From NCBI GenBank assembly GCA_023128635.1, contig JAGMDP010000122.1, positions 1 through 24,315 of the forward strand: a DNA stretch of 24,315 nucleotides, in the 5' to 3' direction. The number at the start of each line of letters is the position of its first letter. Positions within the stretch are counted from its first letter, which is position 1. Positions 8,501 to 15,198 of the stretch are shown here, one piece after another. The notes below the pieces were generated by a model. It worked only from the letters and a program-made list of their open reading frames with translations, had not been told where the DNA came from and ran no database searches. A program made the position numbers and the translations under genes. The DNA comes from Candidatus Heimdallarchaeota archaeon (GTDB lineage: Archaea; Asgardarchaeota; Heimdallarchaeia; JABLTI01).

Positions 8501-9693
8501 GTGAGTTCATAGATGAAATGGTTATTCTCGACGAAAACTTGGCTATGGCAGTTAATTTGTTAAAGGATCGAATTGATGATCCATCGATAAGAATAAACAA
8601 TATTGTTTTGATGTTATTTGATTACGCTATTATTGCTCGAAAAATCGAATATGCTAGTAAAAGAAAATTAGAAAGTGCAGCTGGTGAAATATTAAGTTAT
8701 TATTCTTTACCAATGCCTTCTGGAAGGCAAAAACAATTAATTTATGATTTAGTATCTGATTTTATTGATTCGGAATTACTTCCGATACAACTTGTCTTCG
8801 TTTCCTCATGGGCAAGAACTGGCTGGGATGTTAGAACACCAGATATCCTAATTGATGCAACAGCAACTCGTGATGTTACTGCTTGGCAACAACTCCGAGG
8901 AAGAGCTATGAGAGCTTTAGAAAGCTGGACAATTGATTGTTACAGAACTATTGCTATCCTCCTAGGAAAAAGAGGGAGTTCATCGAAAATCATTCAAAGA
9001 CTTCCTCCAGAGATACAAAAGAATTTTACGAAAATACAGAAAGAATTTGCTCCAAAAGAAGAATTCACACCTATTATGATTGAGTTATTAATAAAATCGA
9101 TTGATGAAGCAAAAATTCCTTCGGAAGACAAGATTCAATTGAAAACTAAACTCAATTTGGGGAATATCTCCAAATTTTCCACTACTGAACGAATGAAACT
9201 TATTATCTATTTAATGCTTTCTCAGAATAAAGTTGCACATATTTTTGAAATGGTAAAAGCATCTGGGTCCACAAGACAAGTAGAATATGATAAACGAACA
9301 GGAATTTGGCGGAGGAAAGCAGCCATTGCTAAAAAACACCGTGAAGAACCAATTCTCCCAGTTCCGGGTTCAAAACGTAGTAGAGGAAAATATATTGCAC
9401 CTTTGATTTATGCAAAGGATCCAACGGCAGATACTCCCACAGAAATTCGTTCAACTTTAAGCAATTTGCTTGATGGTTTAGATCAAGATCTCTTAGATGA
9501 TTGGGTACTATCATTAATTGAAGAAAGCGACACTCAGAAAAGTGTTACAGTGGAAACGGGTGATTCTAAAGATCGTGAAACTTTAGAAGCAATTGCACGA
9601 GAAGAAGCCCTCCCAACACGATATGAAATAGATGGTGTTACAGAAGAAGTCTTGAAAGATTTTCTAAGTGAAATTGATGAAGTTGAGTTTTAA
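5503..9693 (+). CDS. Large superfamily 2 helicase with N-terminal amphipathic helix
   Basis: This is a 1396-residue SF2 helicase/translocase. RecA1 has Walker A PTGSGKT (450-456), Walker B DEAH (565-568) and motif III SGT (601-603). RecA2 carries SSWARTGWD (about 1104-1112) and motif VI QLRGRAMR (1130-1137). The two cores are separated by roughly 500 residues, far more than in simple helicases such as XPB, so RecA2 has a long insertion or an inter-domain helical module. The N-terminal 440 residues are helical, with a possible winged helix around 200-260. The first 20 residues (KRFFNWLRKIFGRKK) form a basic amphipathic helix, followed by a strongly acidic stretch. I give ATG 5503. GTG 5518 is a serious alternative because GGTG at 5507-5510 is spaced seven bases from it. 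No nuclease domain is evident. Substrate and pathway are unknown. Confidence 0.85.
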   Translation: MGCVSVFKRFFNWLRKIFGRKKQEVVVEEAPVESEVVDEDAVDIIEYSPDIFEIEEEELFEEQQELEQQVRELKKTKEEALSIGEILDHLSSEEDIFQALGADDFWNATGYCDTIREKFNKARADKDEEQQLKHFWHTNKMYMRSVEAYRDAIARSDMLRARVMLLNIRMLYDVLIEMHRLNQKVIPKPQTLDVEMRKEYVKDILVEILEKNMFPLSIKEILSEVMKGERKSVLELLTEESIQFYIQSLVDDEFIKRVERIIEYAPPPLPNISPEMSELIPEKFYEDSFTPDVKMYRREDIGREELSALFPPEIYKGLQEKGFYRIEDVQGKLDELQRILLEELQFEPDMTTISIGILSERLGRLDGTQQTVSNERSLLDRRRQELVAETVTAVVEVDEDVKKESAVKGEEFHQIVHQDIINSPIPRPYQLEAYYMFKGEHYNASIIDSPTGSGKTLMGMMCIQDFLRTLRKGESILIVVPTQNYQSQWVDSLCFNEIGLQISPTFVFSGTITQLENFITKTREIPPIIILTYTSLAQILGAKTKKEKELKVLINWLGIRSVIFDEAHKVVEQESSATYEVTKRIVKLYKGAHIENLIGFSGTAKAYEKAFKRLGLKLIYVVPEKELVLHGFVAPIAELGVTFAYSGREKAIREIHNEIKVNMKQIWSYFGYNNMRREFQKIPMNDRLFICKELLGMYQSYRSDMVTEKLKAKFADWAPSREKGPLTLSDANLVQAVQIYNGWSDISIAYNSTHTNAAREIVEETEQLIMRLEQLIRIPSLRKMITSKKYGKRMPRRQTFYNMRKESKDRRESRKKVRDTMCSTMVGVYKALDTWARTKIGEGRVGTLQSIINAEEDIRDVKGVVIFDRGRTIKIEDETGIGSPGFSGVGGSFAQSLGTDIIKYNPIAVQSSEMYISYNPDLERPLQSMMADFIRNEVIVDKLTERLFLELIYELPFQEQLSNFIYLTFRKLMTKYASTLKKVFRARYGEFARKVFNPMSEFIDEMVILDENLAMAVNLLKDRIDDPSIRINNIVLMLFDYAIIARKIEYASKRKLESAAGEILSYYSLPMPSGRQKQLIYDLVSDFIDSELLPIQLVFVSSWARTGWDVRTPDILIDATATRDVTAWQQLRGRAMRALESWTIDCYRTIAILLGKRGSSSKIIQRLPPEIQKNFTKIQKEFAPKEEFTPIMIELLIKSIDEAKIPSEDKIQLKTKLNLGNISKFSTTERMKLIIYLMLSQNKVAHIFEMVKASGSTRQVEYDKRTGIWRRKAAIAKKHREEPILPVPGSKRSRGKYIAPLIYAKDPTADTPTEIRSTLSNLLDGLDQDLLDDWVLSLIEESDTQKSVTVETGDSKDRETLEAIAREEALPTRYEIDGVTEEVLKDFLSEIDEVEF

Positions 9694-9704
9694 GCAACTC
9701 AACT
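9681..9704. terminator. Hairpin at the helicase stop codon
   Basis: AGTTGAGTT (9681-9689) and AACTCAACT (9696-9704) form a perfect 9-bp stem with a 6-base loop that contains the helicase stop codon. AGTTTTAAG follows on the plus strand. It lies between two convergent genes, so it could act as a transcript end in either direction. Confidence 0.5.
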
Positions 9705-9716
9705 AGTTTTAAGTAT

Positions 9717-10070
9717 TTAATCAGAACTTTTTACGTAGAAGAGGATTTTAGGTCTGCCACGTTTCTTTGTTCTAACAGGTTTCTTATCTACTTGCCCTTT
9801 CATAATTAATTTAGCTAAAATATCATATAGAGTAGTTCTTGGGATATTTGTAAGTGAAGCCATAGTACTTCTTGTAATTGGTCCTTTATCAACTAGAATT
9901 TTAACTAAGAATTGTTCGATTGGCACCTTTTCCATGCCAGAACTTTCATTCCCATAAATAAAAGCTGTTCTTTGACTATACACTATCATATTATTTGATA
10001 GTTCAGTTTCTTCTAGATTTTTCCGTATAAGCTTATCAATATCTTCTGTTATTTGAATTTCTTCGCTCAT
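9717..10070 (-). CDS. Winged helix-turn-helix transcriptional regulator
   Basis: This is a 117-residue DNA-binding protein. The C-terminal half is a winged helix: helix 1 (IEQFLVKILVDKG), a helix-turn-helix (ITRSTMASLTNIPRTTLYDILAKLI) and a basic wing (KKPVRTKKRGRPKILFYV). The KKRGRP in the wing resembles an AT-hook that would contact the minor groove. The N-terminal 45 residues are polar and may dimerise or bind a ligand. The sequence resembles TrmB or MarR-type HTH proteins, but the exact family is uncertain. The ATG start has no strong Shine-Dalgarno. The gene converges with the helicase gene and diverges from the RING-like gene. Its upstream region carries CGAACGTTT (10135-10143), the reverse complement of a 9-mer in the helicase leader, hinting that it may control both. 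Confidence 0.75.
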   Translation of the reverse strand: MSEEIQITEDIDKLIRKNLEETELSNNMIVYSQRTAFIYGNESSGMEKVPIEQFLVKILVDKGPITRSTMASLTNIPRTTLYDILAKLIMKGQVDKKPVRTKKRGRPKILFYVKSSD

Positions 10071-10183
10071 TATACGAGTCCCTCTCGTTCTTTTTCCGTT
10101 TTTAACATATTTCTAGTTAGTAATAAACCTTATGCGAACGTTTCAAAATATAAGTTTTTTTCAGATAATATAGATTTGATATT

Positions 10184-10193
10184 ACATATAAAC
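10184..10193 (+). promoter_or_regulatory. TATA-like box for the RING-like gene
   Basis: ACATATAAAC sits about 75 bases before the GTG start of the RING-like gene. This predicts initiation near 10213 and a leader of about 55 bases. Confidence 0.3.
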
Positions 10194-10267
10194 GGTTCTT
10201 AATTAATGGCGGGATTCAAAAGTCTTTTAACTCATTTTGAATAATTGAAATTAGAGTAGTTCTGAGT

Positions 10268-10681
10268 GTGATAAATCTGAAGGGTAAGCATGTTGAATTC
10301 TCCACTAATCAACTAAAACGAAACGAAAAACAAACTAACGACAAGAAAAGCAAAGTAGTGGAAACGATCTCTGGTGGATTTGTTGAATTTAACACAACAG
10401 TTAGTAAAAAAGACACTCTGAAACAAACGACATTAATATCTGGATCAAATATAGAAACTAATATTTCTAATATCGGATCCTGGTCATGGGTAGCAAAAAA
10501 ACAAACAGTATGCATGATATGTAAGCTTCCTTTAAGATCAACTCAAACCGTTTCTCGATGTCCCATGTGTTTTTCACTATTCCATGCAGACCATATATTT
10601 GAATGGTTAAAAGTGAAAGGAAAATGTCCTGTTTGTTTACAAAATCTCCGACCAGGCGGAACAGAAGAAGTGAAACTTTAA
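10268..10681 (+). CDS. RING-like zinc-binding protein
   Basis: Residues 1-78 are polar, Thr/Ser/Lys-rich and probably disordered. Residues 82-123 hold eight potential zinc ligands in four pairs: Cys82/Cys85, Cys98/Cys101, His106/His109 and Cys120/Cys123. The segment FHADHIFEWLKVKGKCPVC closely follows the FHxxHIxxWL...CPxC pattern of RING-H2 ubiquitin ligases, but the second pair is Cys-x2-Cys where classical RING has Cys-x-His. RING E3 ligases recruit E2-ubiquitin, and archaeal ubiquitin-like systems with small RING proteins are known. No E1, E2, ubiquitin or Rpn11 gene is present here. The only upstream start in frame is GTG at 10268, and the true N-terminus is uncertain. The coiled-coil gene follows by 38 bases and is probably co-transcribed. 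RING-like fold likely; ligase activity unproven. Confidence 0.65.
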   Translation: MINLKGKHVEFSTNQLKRNEKQTNDKKSKVVETISGGFVEFNTTVSKKDTLKQTTLISGSNIETNISNIGSWSWVAKKQTVCMICKLPLRSTQTVSRCPMCFSLFHADHIFEWLKVKGKCPVCLQNLRPGGTEEVKL

Positions 10682-10719
10682 TAGGTATTGTTTAATGTTA
10701 AAAGTAGAGATGTGGAATA

Positions 10720-11358
10720 ATGAGTAAAGGTCCGAAATCAAAACAGAAATTTGATATTGATGTTATAAAAACACCAGAAGGACACGTTCCTACCGTAGAG
10801 AGTTTTCATAAAGTAATAGATGGGTTGTTTGGAGAGGTTCTAGATACCAGAAAGGATATTGTAAAACTAATTCCTAATTTGGAAAAAGAATTATCAAGTT
10901 TGCGAGAAATTATGGCACAGCAAATGATTATTTTTGAAGTTATTAATGATAATATCTCCAAATTAGAAGATGAACTTAAGGATCAATCAAGAAAAATTTC
11001 CAAGATACAAAAAATCACAACTGACACAAAAGACAAACAAATATCAGAAGCTGACCTAACAGCTGAATCAAAAAGAACAATAGCTAAACTAGTGAAAGAT
11101 GAACTAAGTAAAGGCACAAAACCTATCCATGAGGCTTTGAAACTTTTGGAAAAGGTTGTTGCAAAATCAGAAACAGAGACTTTGAAGAAAGTTGAGAAGC
11201 AGCTGACAAACCTCAGAGAACAAATAGATGATTTATCTTCAAAAAATGAATTACAAATGTTGGAAATTTTAGAAAGTGTTAATCAAGGCCCTGTGCGACG
11301 AACTACAAAATCTTCAGGTTCTACAACAAGGACTACAAAGAAGAAATTAATTTCCTAG
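10720..11358 (+). CDS. Coiled-coil protein, unknown function
   Basis: The 212-residue product is not recognised. After a basic N-terminus (SKGPKSKQK) it is almost wholly helical. Heptad-like segments lie at about 45-100 (ELSSLREIMAQQMIIFEVINDNISKLEDELKD) and 125-190, and it ends in a Thr/Ser/Arg/Lys-rich tail (RRTTKSSGSTTRTTKKK). There are no cysteines, membrane segments or enzyme motifs. It starts at ATG, 38 bases after the RING-like gene and on the same strand. It may dimerise and act with that protein, but nothing in the sequence proves it. The low-complexity tail could bind nucleic acid. Confidence 0.62.
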   Translation: MSKGPKSKQKFDIDVIKTPEGHVPTVESFHKVIDGLFGEVLDTRKDIVKLIPNLEKELSSLREIMAQQMIIFEVINDNISKLEDELKDQSRKISKIQKITTDTKDKQISEADLTAESKRTIAKLVKDELSKGTKPIHEALKLLEKVVAKSETETLKKVEKQLTNLREQIDDLSSKNELQMLEILESVNQGPVRRTTKSSGSTTRTTKKKLIS

Positions 11359-11478
11359 AAAAAAATTCATCTATGAACATTATTAACTTGGGTTTTAATA
11401 AACAAATAATAAAAAGAATAGATAAATGTAAATTAAAAAATTTAGAATAAAACATAGAGATAAAGGAAATTTAATAGG

Positions 11479-11495
11479 AGGGGCATATAACCCCT
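11479..11495. terminator. GC-rich hairpin between convergent genes
   Basis: AGGGG (11479-11483) and CCCCT (11491-11495) form a 5-bp stem with a 7-base loop, immediately next to the stop codon of the minus-strand AbrB/ACT-like gene. It stands out in very AT-rich DNA. No strong T-tract follows, so termination is only a possibility. Confidence 0.35.
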
Positions 11496-11918
11496 TTATG
11501 GAATTTCAAGAACTGAAATGTCGACCTTTGACACACCGTCAATATCTGCCAATTCTTCTTTGATTGTCTCCATGTTTACATTCTTAAACTCTTTTGAATC
11601 AATATATCCTTCATAGACACAGCTCTCTTGAGTAAAACACAGACCTGTAGAATAAAGAGTTTTTATACCCGCCTTCATAAATAATGAGCCCATCTTCTTC
11701 AAAAAGTCTGGACTAAGTTTTCCGATTTCAATGCCCACTTTGTAAACTTTTTCACTTGTAGTGGGGATTATTCTTATTATTTTTGTACTGGGTGCGAGTA
11801 TCATTACCGCATAATTTCCTTCTTCAGGTTTTAATGCGTCTAGAAAAGTTTGGGGTAATTGGATAGGTTGCCCTACTTCAAGCTTGCACATCTTTGCTAC
11901 TGTTACTTCGGTTGTCAT
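11496..11918 (-). CDS. SpoVT/AbrB-like and ACT-like two-domain protein
   Basis: The 140-residue product appears to have two parts. Residues about 8-52 (LEVGQPIQLPQTFLDALKP, then RIIP) follow the swapped-hairpin pattern of SpoVT/AbrB DNA-binding domains, which often begin with a strand and then I-x-L-P and a short helix. Residues about 58-138 (VYKVGIEIGKLSPDFLKKMG, then LYSTGLC, VYEGYID and VSKVDISVLEI) fit a beta-alpha-beta-beta-alpha-beta ACT-type domain, which usually binds amino acids or other small ligands. Together they suggest a ligand-responsive regulator. The ATG start has a strong Shine-Dalgarno (AAGGAGAG, complement of 11925-11932). A TATA box lies on the complement of 11980-11987, abutted by a tandem repeat. 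Family assignment comes from pattern only and needs a profile search. Confidence 0.65.
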   Translation of the reverse strand: MTTEVTVAKMCKLEVGQPIQLPQTFLDALKPEEGNYAVMILAPSTKIIRIIPTTSEKVYKVGIEIGKLSPDFLKKMGSLFMKAGIKTLYSTGLCFTQESCVYEGYIDSKEFKNVNMETIKEELADIDGVSKVDISVLEIP

Positions 11919-11979
11919 TACTGCCTCTCCTTGATTAAGGAATTTAATAATATCTTCATTAAATTAAATCCTTTGGTGT

Positions 11980-11987
11980 TTATATAA
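11980..11987 (-). promoter_or_regulatory. TATA box of the AbrB/ACT-like gene
   Basis: TTATATAA on the minus strand predicts initiation near 11957 and a leader of about 39 bases before the ATG at 11918. The tandem repeat begins at the very next base upstream (11988), where BRE or activator sites would lie. Confidence 0.5.
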
Positions 11988-12050
11988 TTTACTTTTTGAG
12001 ACTTTTTATGCTTATTTTACTTTTTGAGACTTTTTATGCTTATTTTACTT
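11988..12050. repeat. 28-bp tandem repeat, about 2.25 copies
   Basis: Two perfect 28-bp copies (11988-12015 and 12016-12043) are followed by the first 7 bases of a third. Each unit contains the 10-mers ACTTTTTGAG and ACTTTTTATG back to back, so T5 tracts recur at 10- and 18-base steps. The array directly abuts the TATA box of the gene to its left and lies about 110 bases before the promoter of the gene to its right. The rest of 11919-12265 contains no gene. Confidence 0.85.
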
Positions 12051-12160
12051 TATAGACAATTTACTTAAGAACTCTTCTGGTCTTTTTCCCTTGTTTTATG
12101 TTGAGAGAAGAAGTTTACTCATTTTTTTCCTTGAGAAAGATGACCTAAAAGTTAAAGTAG

Positions 12161-12170
12161 TATAGTATAA
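12161..12170 (+). promoter_or_regulatory. TATA box of the tandem winged-helix regulator
   Basis: TATAGTATAA predicts transcription start near 12192. That is downstream of the TTG at 12173 and upstream of the ATG at 12266, which argues for the ATG start. Confidence 0.4.
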
Positions 12171-12265
12171 TTTTGTTATCAATAGAACAAGAAGAACGCA
12201 TCATTATAACTAAAGAAATAAAACATATTAATTTGATAGTTCTTCAAAAGAATTGTAATAGGAGT

Positions 12266-12979
12266 ATGATTCCCCTGTCTAGTAATAAAAAGTATCGAGA
12301 GAAGCGACTATCCCTTTTAATGCATCCGATGCGCAGAGAAATTTATCAACTTGTTTGTGAAACTCCAGGATCATACTTTTACGAAATTGTTAGTGCACTT
12401 GCAAAACCACAAGGAACTCTTTCATGGCATTTACGCATGTTAGAAAAAGATGGTTTGATTAACTCACAAAAATTTGGCGGGAAACGATTATTTTACCCGA
12501 AGATGCTGCGTTCTGAATCTGCGGAAAGAGCGTTTGCTATTTTAAAGAATAATACTGCTGCCAAGGTGTTTGATCAAATAATGAACAATCCTGGTTGCTA
12601 CCAAACCGAAATTGCAGAGAAATTGTCTATTCATCATGATACTGTTCGTCATCATATTTTACGTTTATCTGAAGCTGAATTAATTGATATTATTCGAGAT
12701 GGCAGAACGGTAAAATACTTCCCAGGAGAATTAGGGAAAGAATTGATTAATGGAAGTCTTAATGTTCTCTCAGAACGGTATATTCGTTTTCTCATAGACA
12801 AATTAGAAGAAGGATGTATGTCTCCAGAAATTATTGAACGAGATTTGCATAGCATCTCCTTAAGAATAGAATGTCCCAATTCAGAAGATATCTCGCTAAA
12901 AATCCAATTAGGTCCTTGGGAAACAACTTTGGATGTTGAAGAGGAAGAAGAAGAAAAGGAAGAGAAAAAAGAAAGTTGA
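12266..12979 (+). CDS. Tandem winged-helix transcriptional regulator
   Basis: The 237-residue protein has two successive ArsR/MarR-like winged helices. The first, about residues 12-75, runs from HPMRREIYQLVCETPG through PQGTLSWHLRMLEKDGLI to the wing (GGKRLFYP). The second, about 87-145, contains GCYQTEIAEKLSIHHDTVRHHILRLSEAELI and the wing DGRTVKYFP. Paired winged helices of this kind are common in archaeal regulators and read extended operators. The C-terminus ends in a glutamate/lysine-rich tail. The open frame begins at a TTG (12173), but the first 31 codons show no family-like sequence. AGGAG at 12260-12264 precedes the ATG chosen here, although the spacing is very short. It converges with the zinc-ribbon coiled-coil gene. 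Its target is unknown. Confidence 0.8.
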   Translation: MIPLSSNKKYREKRLSLLMHPMRREIYQLVCETPGSYFYEIVSALAKPQGTLSWHLRMLEKDGLINSQKFGGKRLFYPKMLRSESAERAFAILKNNTAAKVFDQIMNNPGCYQTEIAEKLSIHHDTVRHHILRLSEAELIDIIRDGRTVKYFPGELGKELINGSLNVLSERYIRFLIDKLEEGCMSPEIIERDLHSISLRIECPNSEDISLKIQLGPWETTLDVEEEEEEKEEKKES

Positions 12980-13018
12980 AATAGATAAAAAAAAAAGAAA
13001 GGAATAAAGTGGAAAAAA

Positions 13019-13792
13019 TTATTTCAATTTTTTGAGCGTTTTCTTTAATTCCTCGTATGCTGCTTCCCAATCTTTAATTTCTTCAGATAAATCGTCTCTT
13101 TGTTGATTATATTCTTTGTCTGATAATTCGCCTGTAGATTTTCTGACAAATAACATTTCCAAAGTTTCTCTTTTCGTAGCTAATTCCTTTTTCAATTGAT
13201 CCTTCCAGTTTTCCATTTTGACTAATTCATGTGTTATTTGTCTCTCACAATCAGCTATTGATGATTTGTATTCGCGTTCCATTTTTTCGTATGTTTTTTG
13301 ACTAATGCTTTTCTCTTTCTTTAGGCCTTCAAGTTTTGACATTCGTTCCTTTGAGAGGTCTTTTTTCTCCATAAGCACAAAAATAGGGATAGGAGCACCT
13401 CGTTTGGACAATTTCTTCTTTTCAATTTTGATCTCTACAAATCGTTTGTTTAGTTCATCAACACGACCTATAGCATCTTCTTTTGGAACCAAACCTACTT
13501 TTACTCTCTCTTCTAAATTCTCAATTTCTTCCAAAATTTCATCCATTTCTTTACCAATAATAATCATTCTTCCTTTAACAGCAAGAGCTTGAACAATATC
13601 AGAATCTAAAGCTTCTGTTTCTTGAGATGCTGATGAGCTAAAATCATCTTTTATCGCTGAAGAATGAATATCTCGAGATGTTTCTCTCTTTTTCTTAAAC
13701 ATATCCTTGGGCAATCTAGCCCCACACGACTTACAGAATTTGAAATTCGGTAAAGCCGGTTTACCACATATAGGACAACGATATTCTACCAT
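13019..13792 (-). CDS. Zinc-ribbon and coiled-coil protein
   Basis: The 257-residue product opens with a zinc ribbon (Cys6, Cys9, Cys20, Cys23; CPICG and CKSCGARLP). A charged linker leads into a long helical region from about residue 65 to the end. Heptad-rich parts cover about 75-125 and 150-257. Two short SHOCT-like hairpins are suggested by KEKSISQKTYEKMEREY and STGELSDKEYNQQRDDL. There are no membrane or enzymatic motifs. The start is ATG with AGGAAG upstream, and a TATA-like element (AAGATATAA, complement of about 13830-13840) lies further up. Such ribbon-plus-coil proteins are frequent in Asgard genomes, but I cannot name a function. A scaffold or nucleic-acid-associated role is possible. 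Confidence 0.65.
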   Translation of the reverse strand: MVEYRCPICGKPALPNFKFCKSCGARLPKDMFKKKRETSRDIHSSAIKDDFSSSASQETEALDSDIVQALAVKGRMIIIGKEMDEILEEIENLEERVKVGLVPKEDAIGRVDELNKRFVEIKIEKKKLSKRGAPIPIFVLMEKKDLSKERMSKLEGLKKEKSISQKTYEKMEREYKSSIADCERQITHELVKMENWKDQLKKELATKRETLEMLFVRKSTGELSDKEYNQQRDDLSEEIKDWEAAYEELKKTLKKLK

Positions 13793-13968
13793 TTTACATT
13801 TACTTCCTAGTATTTTGTTTGCTTACAATTATATCTTATAGATTCTTTTGCCGTTTAAATAAAAAAAGAATTCTGTTCGGAATTTCTTTGATTATTTCGA
13901 ATTCTCAAGCAAAAAACGATGAGAAATTTCTATTTATTTTCATCAAAAAAGCAAGTAATTAGTCAATA

Positions 13969-13986
13969 TTTACCATATATAGTAAA
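13969..13986. promoter_or_regulatory. Inverted repeat upstream of the uL16 gene
   Basis: TTTAC (13969-13973) and GTAAA (13982-13986) flank an 8-base CATATATA spacer, about 40 bases before the uL16 TATA box. It could be an operator for either divergent gene. Chance occurrence in AT-rich DNA is quite possible. Confidence 0.2.
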
Positions 13987-14020
13987 GGTTTTGAAAATTA
14001 ATTTTTCACAAAATGACAAG

Positions 14021-14030
14021 ATTTAAATGA
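14021..14030 (+). promoter_or_regulatory. TATA-like box of the uL16 gene
   Basis: ATTTAAATGA is a TATA-like element 37-46 bases before the uL16 ATG. The predicted transcription start is near 14050, giving a leader of about 17 bases. Confidence 0.4.
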
Positions 14031-14066
14031 TATACATGTCCGTCGAATAGTAGCGAGTTGATTTAT

Positions 14067-14606
14067 ATGGCTAGACGCCCCGCCAGATGTTACACAAAAA
14101 TTGCTGGACCCCCTTATACACGAAAGAAATATGTTCGAAGTATTCCAGGATCAAAGATAACTAGCTTTGAAGCTGGTAATAAAAACACAAAATTCCCAGT
14201 GACAGTTTCCTTATTCTCTAAGGAAGCATGCCAAGTAAGACATTGTGCATTAGATGCCACTAGAATGATGACTAACAGACACATGCAACGAAATGCTGGT
14301 CCTGAAAACTATCATTTCATTATCAGAATCTATCCGCATCACATTTTGAGAGAAAACAAAATGATGGCATTTGCAGGAGCTGATAGATTACAAGATGGTA
14401 TGCGTCGTGCTTTTGGAAAACCGATGGACATTGCAGCTCGAATAAGAGCTAATCAACCATTAGTTACAATCCATACGCTACCCCAATTTGTTGAGTTTGC
14501 AAAACGAGCTTTGAAAATTGGTGGTGACAAACTTCCTACACCTTATTACATCCGTTTTGAGGCTGGGGAGAAAGTCTATCAAAAATTTAAGGCAAAAGCA
14601 GAATAG
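14067..14606 (+). CDS. rpl10e: Large-subunit ribosomal protein uL16 (L10e)
   Basis: This is the archaeal/eukaryotic L10e form of uL16, a large-subunit protein near the A-site finger and tRNA-binding region. The 179 residues begin with the expected MARRPARCYT and contain the family landmarks PYTRKKYVRSIPGSKI, RHCALDATRMMTNRHM, ENYHFIIRIYPHHILRENKMM, and the conserved AGADRLQDGMRRAFGKP. The frame extends nine bases upstream to a TTG, but the ATG at 14067 gives the canonical N-terminus. A TATA-like box lies at 14021-14030. A pyrimidine-rich tract at about 14630-14660 may end the transcript. The gene is not inside a ribosomal cluster here; its neighbours are a zinc-ribbon coiled-coil gene and a small zinc-ribbon gene. 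Confidence 0.97.
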   Translation: MARRPARCYTKIAGPPYTRKKYVRSIPGSKITSFEAGNKNTKFPVTVSLFSKEACQVRHCALDATRMMTNRHMQRNAGPENYHFIIRIYPHHILRENKMMAFAGADRLQDGMRRAFGKPMDIAARIRANQPLVTIHTLPQFVEFAKRALKIGGDKLPTPYYIRFEAGEKVYQKFKAKAE

Positions 14607-14629
14607 AAAAACTATTTCTGTTATACCCT

Positions 14630-14660
14630 ATTCTTTTTTTCTTTTATTTTCATCTTTTCT
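14630..14660 (+). terminator. T-rich tract after uL16
   Basis: A pyrimidine-rich run of T stretches broken by single C or A bases begins about 25 bases after the uL16 stop. Archaeal RNA polymerase often terminates at such T-tracts without a hairpin, and no stem is visible here. Confidence 0.4.
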
Positions 14661-14787
14661 TAAGAGATAATATCTGCGTATACCTTTGAATAATCTCAAG
14701 TTAAATTTATTGAAAACCAGTTATTCATTGTGAGGATGAGGTAAAGATTCTCAAAGATTAAAGATGCCATTCATCAGGAGAAATTAA

Positions 14788-15198
14788 ATGGAATTTATAT
14801 GCGCTAAATGCAATGCAAAACTAGAGAAAGATCATACACTTCTTACAAATGGATGTTACAAATGTGGCTCTAAGGTTTTCAAAACATTATCTACACCAGG
14901 TACAATAACTGCTAGTACAATAAAAGCTGCTTTAAAGATACAACGTGATAGAATTGAACAGTTTGATTCAACTGATTTTGGTTTTGTTCCTAGACTCATA
15001 AAAGAGGATGTTGAGGGGGAACGAATCAAGGATTTAGATGATGATAATATTCCTACTATCAAATTAAAGCAGAAAGGAGTATATGAAGTAAACATTAGCG
15101 GTCTTTTTAGAGATAAGAAATCAGACCCAATAATTCTCAGTGGAAAATCTGGCATCTATAAGGTGGAACTAGCTACTGGAAACAATAAAGAAGAGTGA
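14788..15198 (+). CDS. Archaeal zinc-ribbon protein, DUF2072-like
   Basis: The 136-residue protein starts with a zinc ribbon (Cys5, Cys8, Cys23, Cys26). A short linker and an acidic middle follow, and the C-terminus is beta-rich (KLKQKGVYEVNISGLF and DPIILSGKSGIYKVEL). This arrangement recalls a widespread archaeal family of small zinc-ribbon proteins (DUF2072), whose C-termini have a similar G-x-Y-x-(I/V)-x-(L/I) pattern twice. I make that assignment from memory of the pattern and it should be checked. A GGAG Shine-Dalgarno at 14777-14780 supports the ATG start. The gene ends in a perfect hairpin shared with the convergent PPC-domain gene. No function is known to me with confidence. Confidence 0.72.
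   Translation: MEFICAKCNAKLEKDHTLLTNGCYKCGSKVFKTLSTPGTITASTIKAALKIQRDRIEQFDSTDFGFVPRLIKEDVEGERIKDLDDDNIPTIKLKQKGVYEVNISGLFRDKKSDPIILSGKSGIYKVELATGNNKEE

Noticed and set aside
11988..12050. CRISPR-like array
   Set aside because: Units are directly tandem with no spacers, only about 2.25 copies, and no cas genes are present.
12173..12265. Longer N-terminus of the tandem winged-helix regulator from TTG
   Set aside because: The TATA box at 12161-12170 would place transcription start after this TTG, and AGGAG precedes the downstream ATG.
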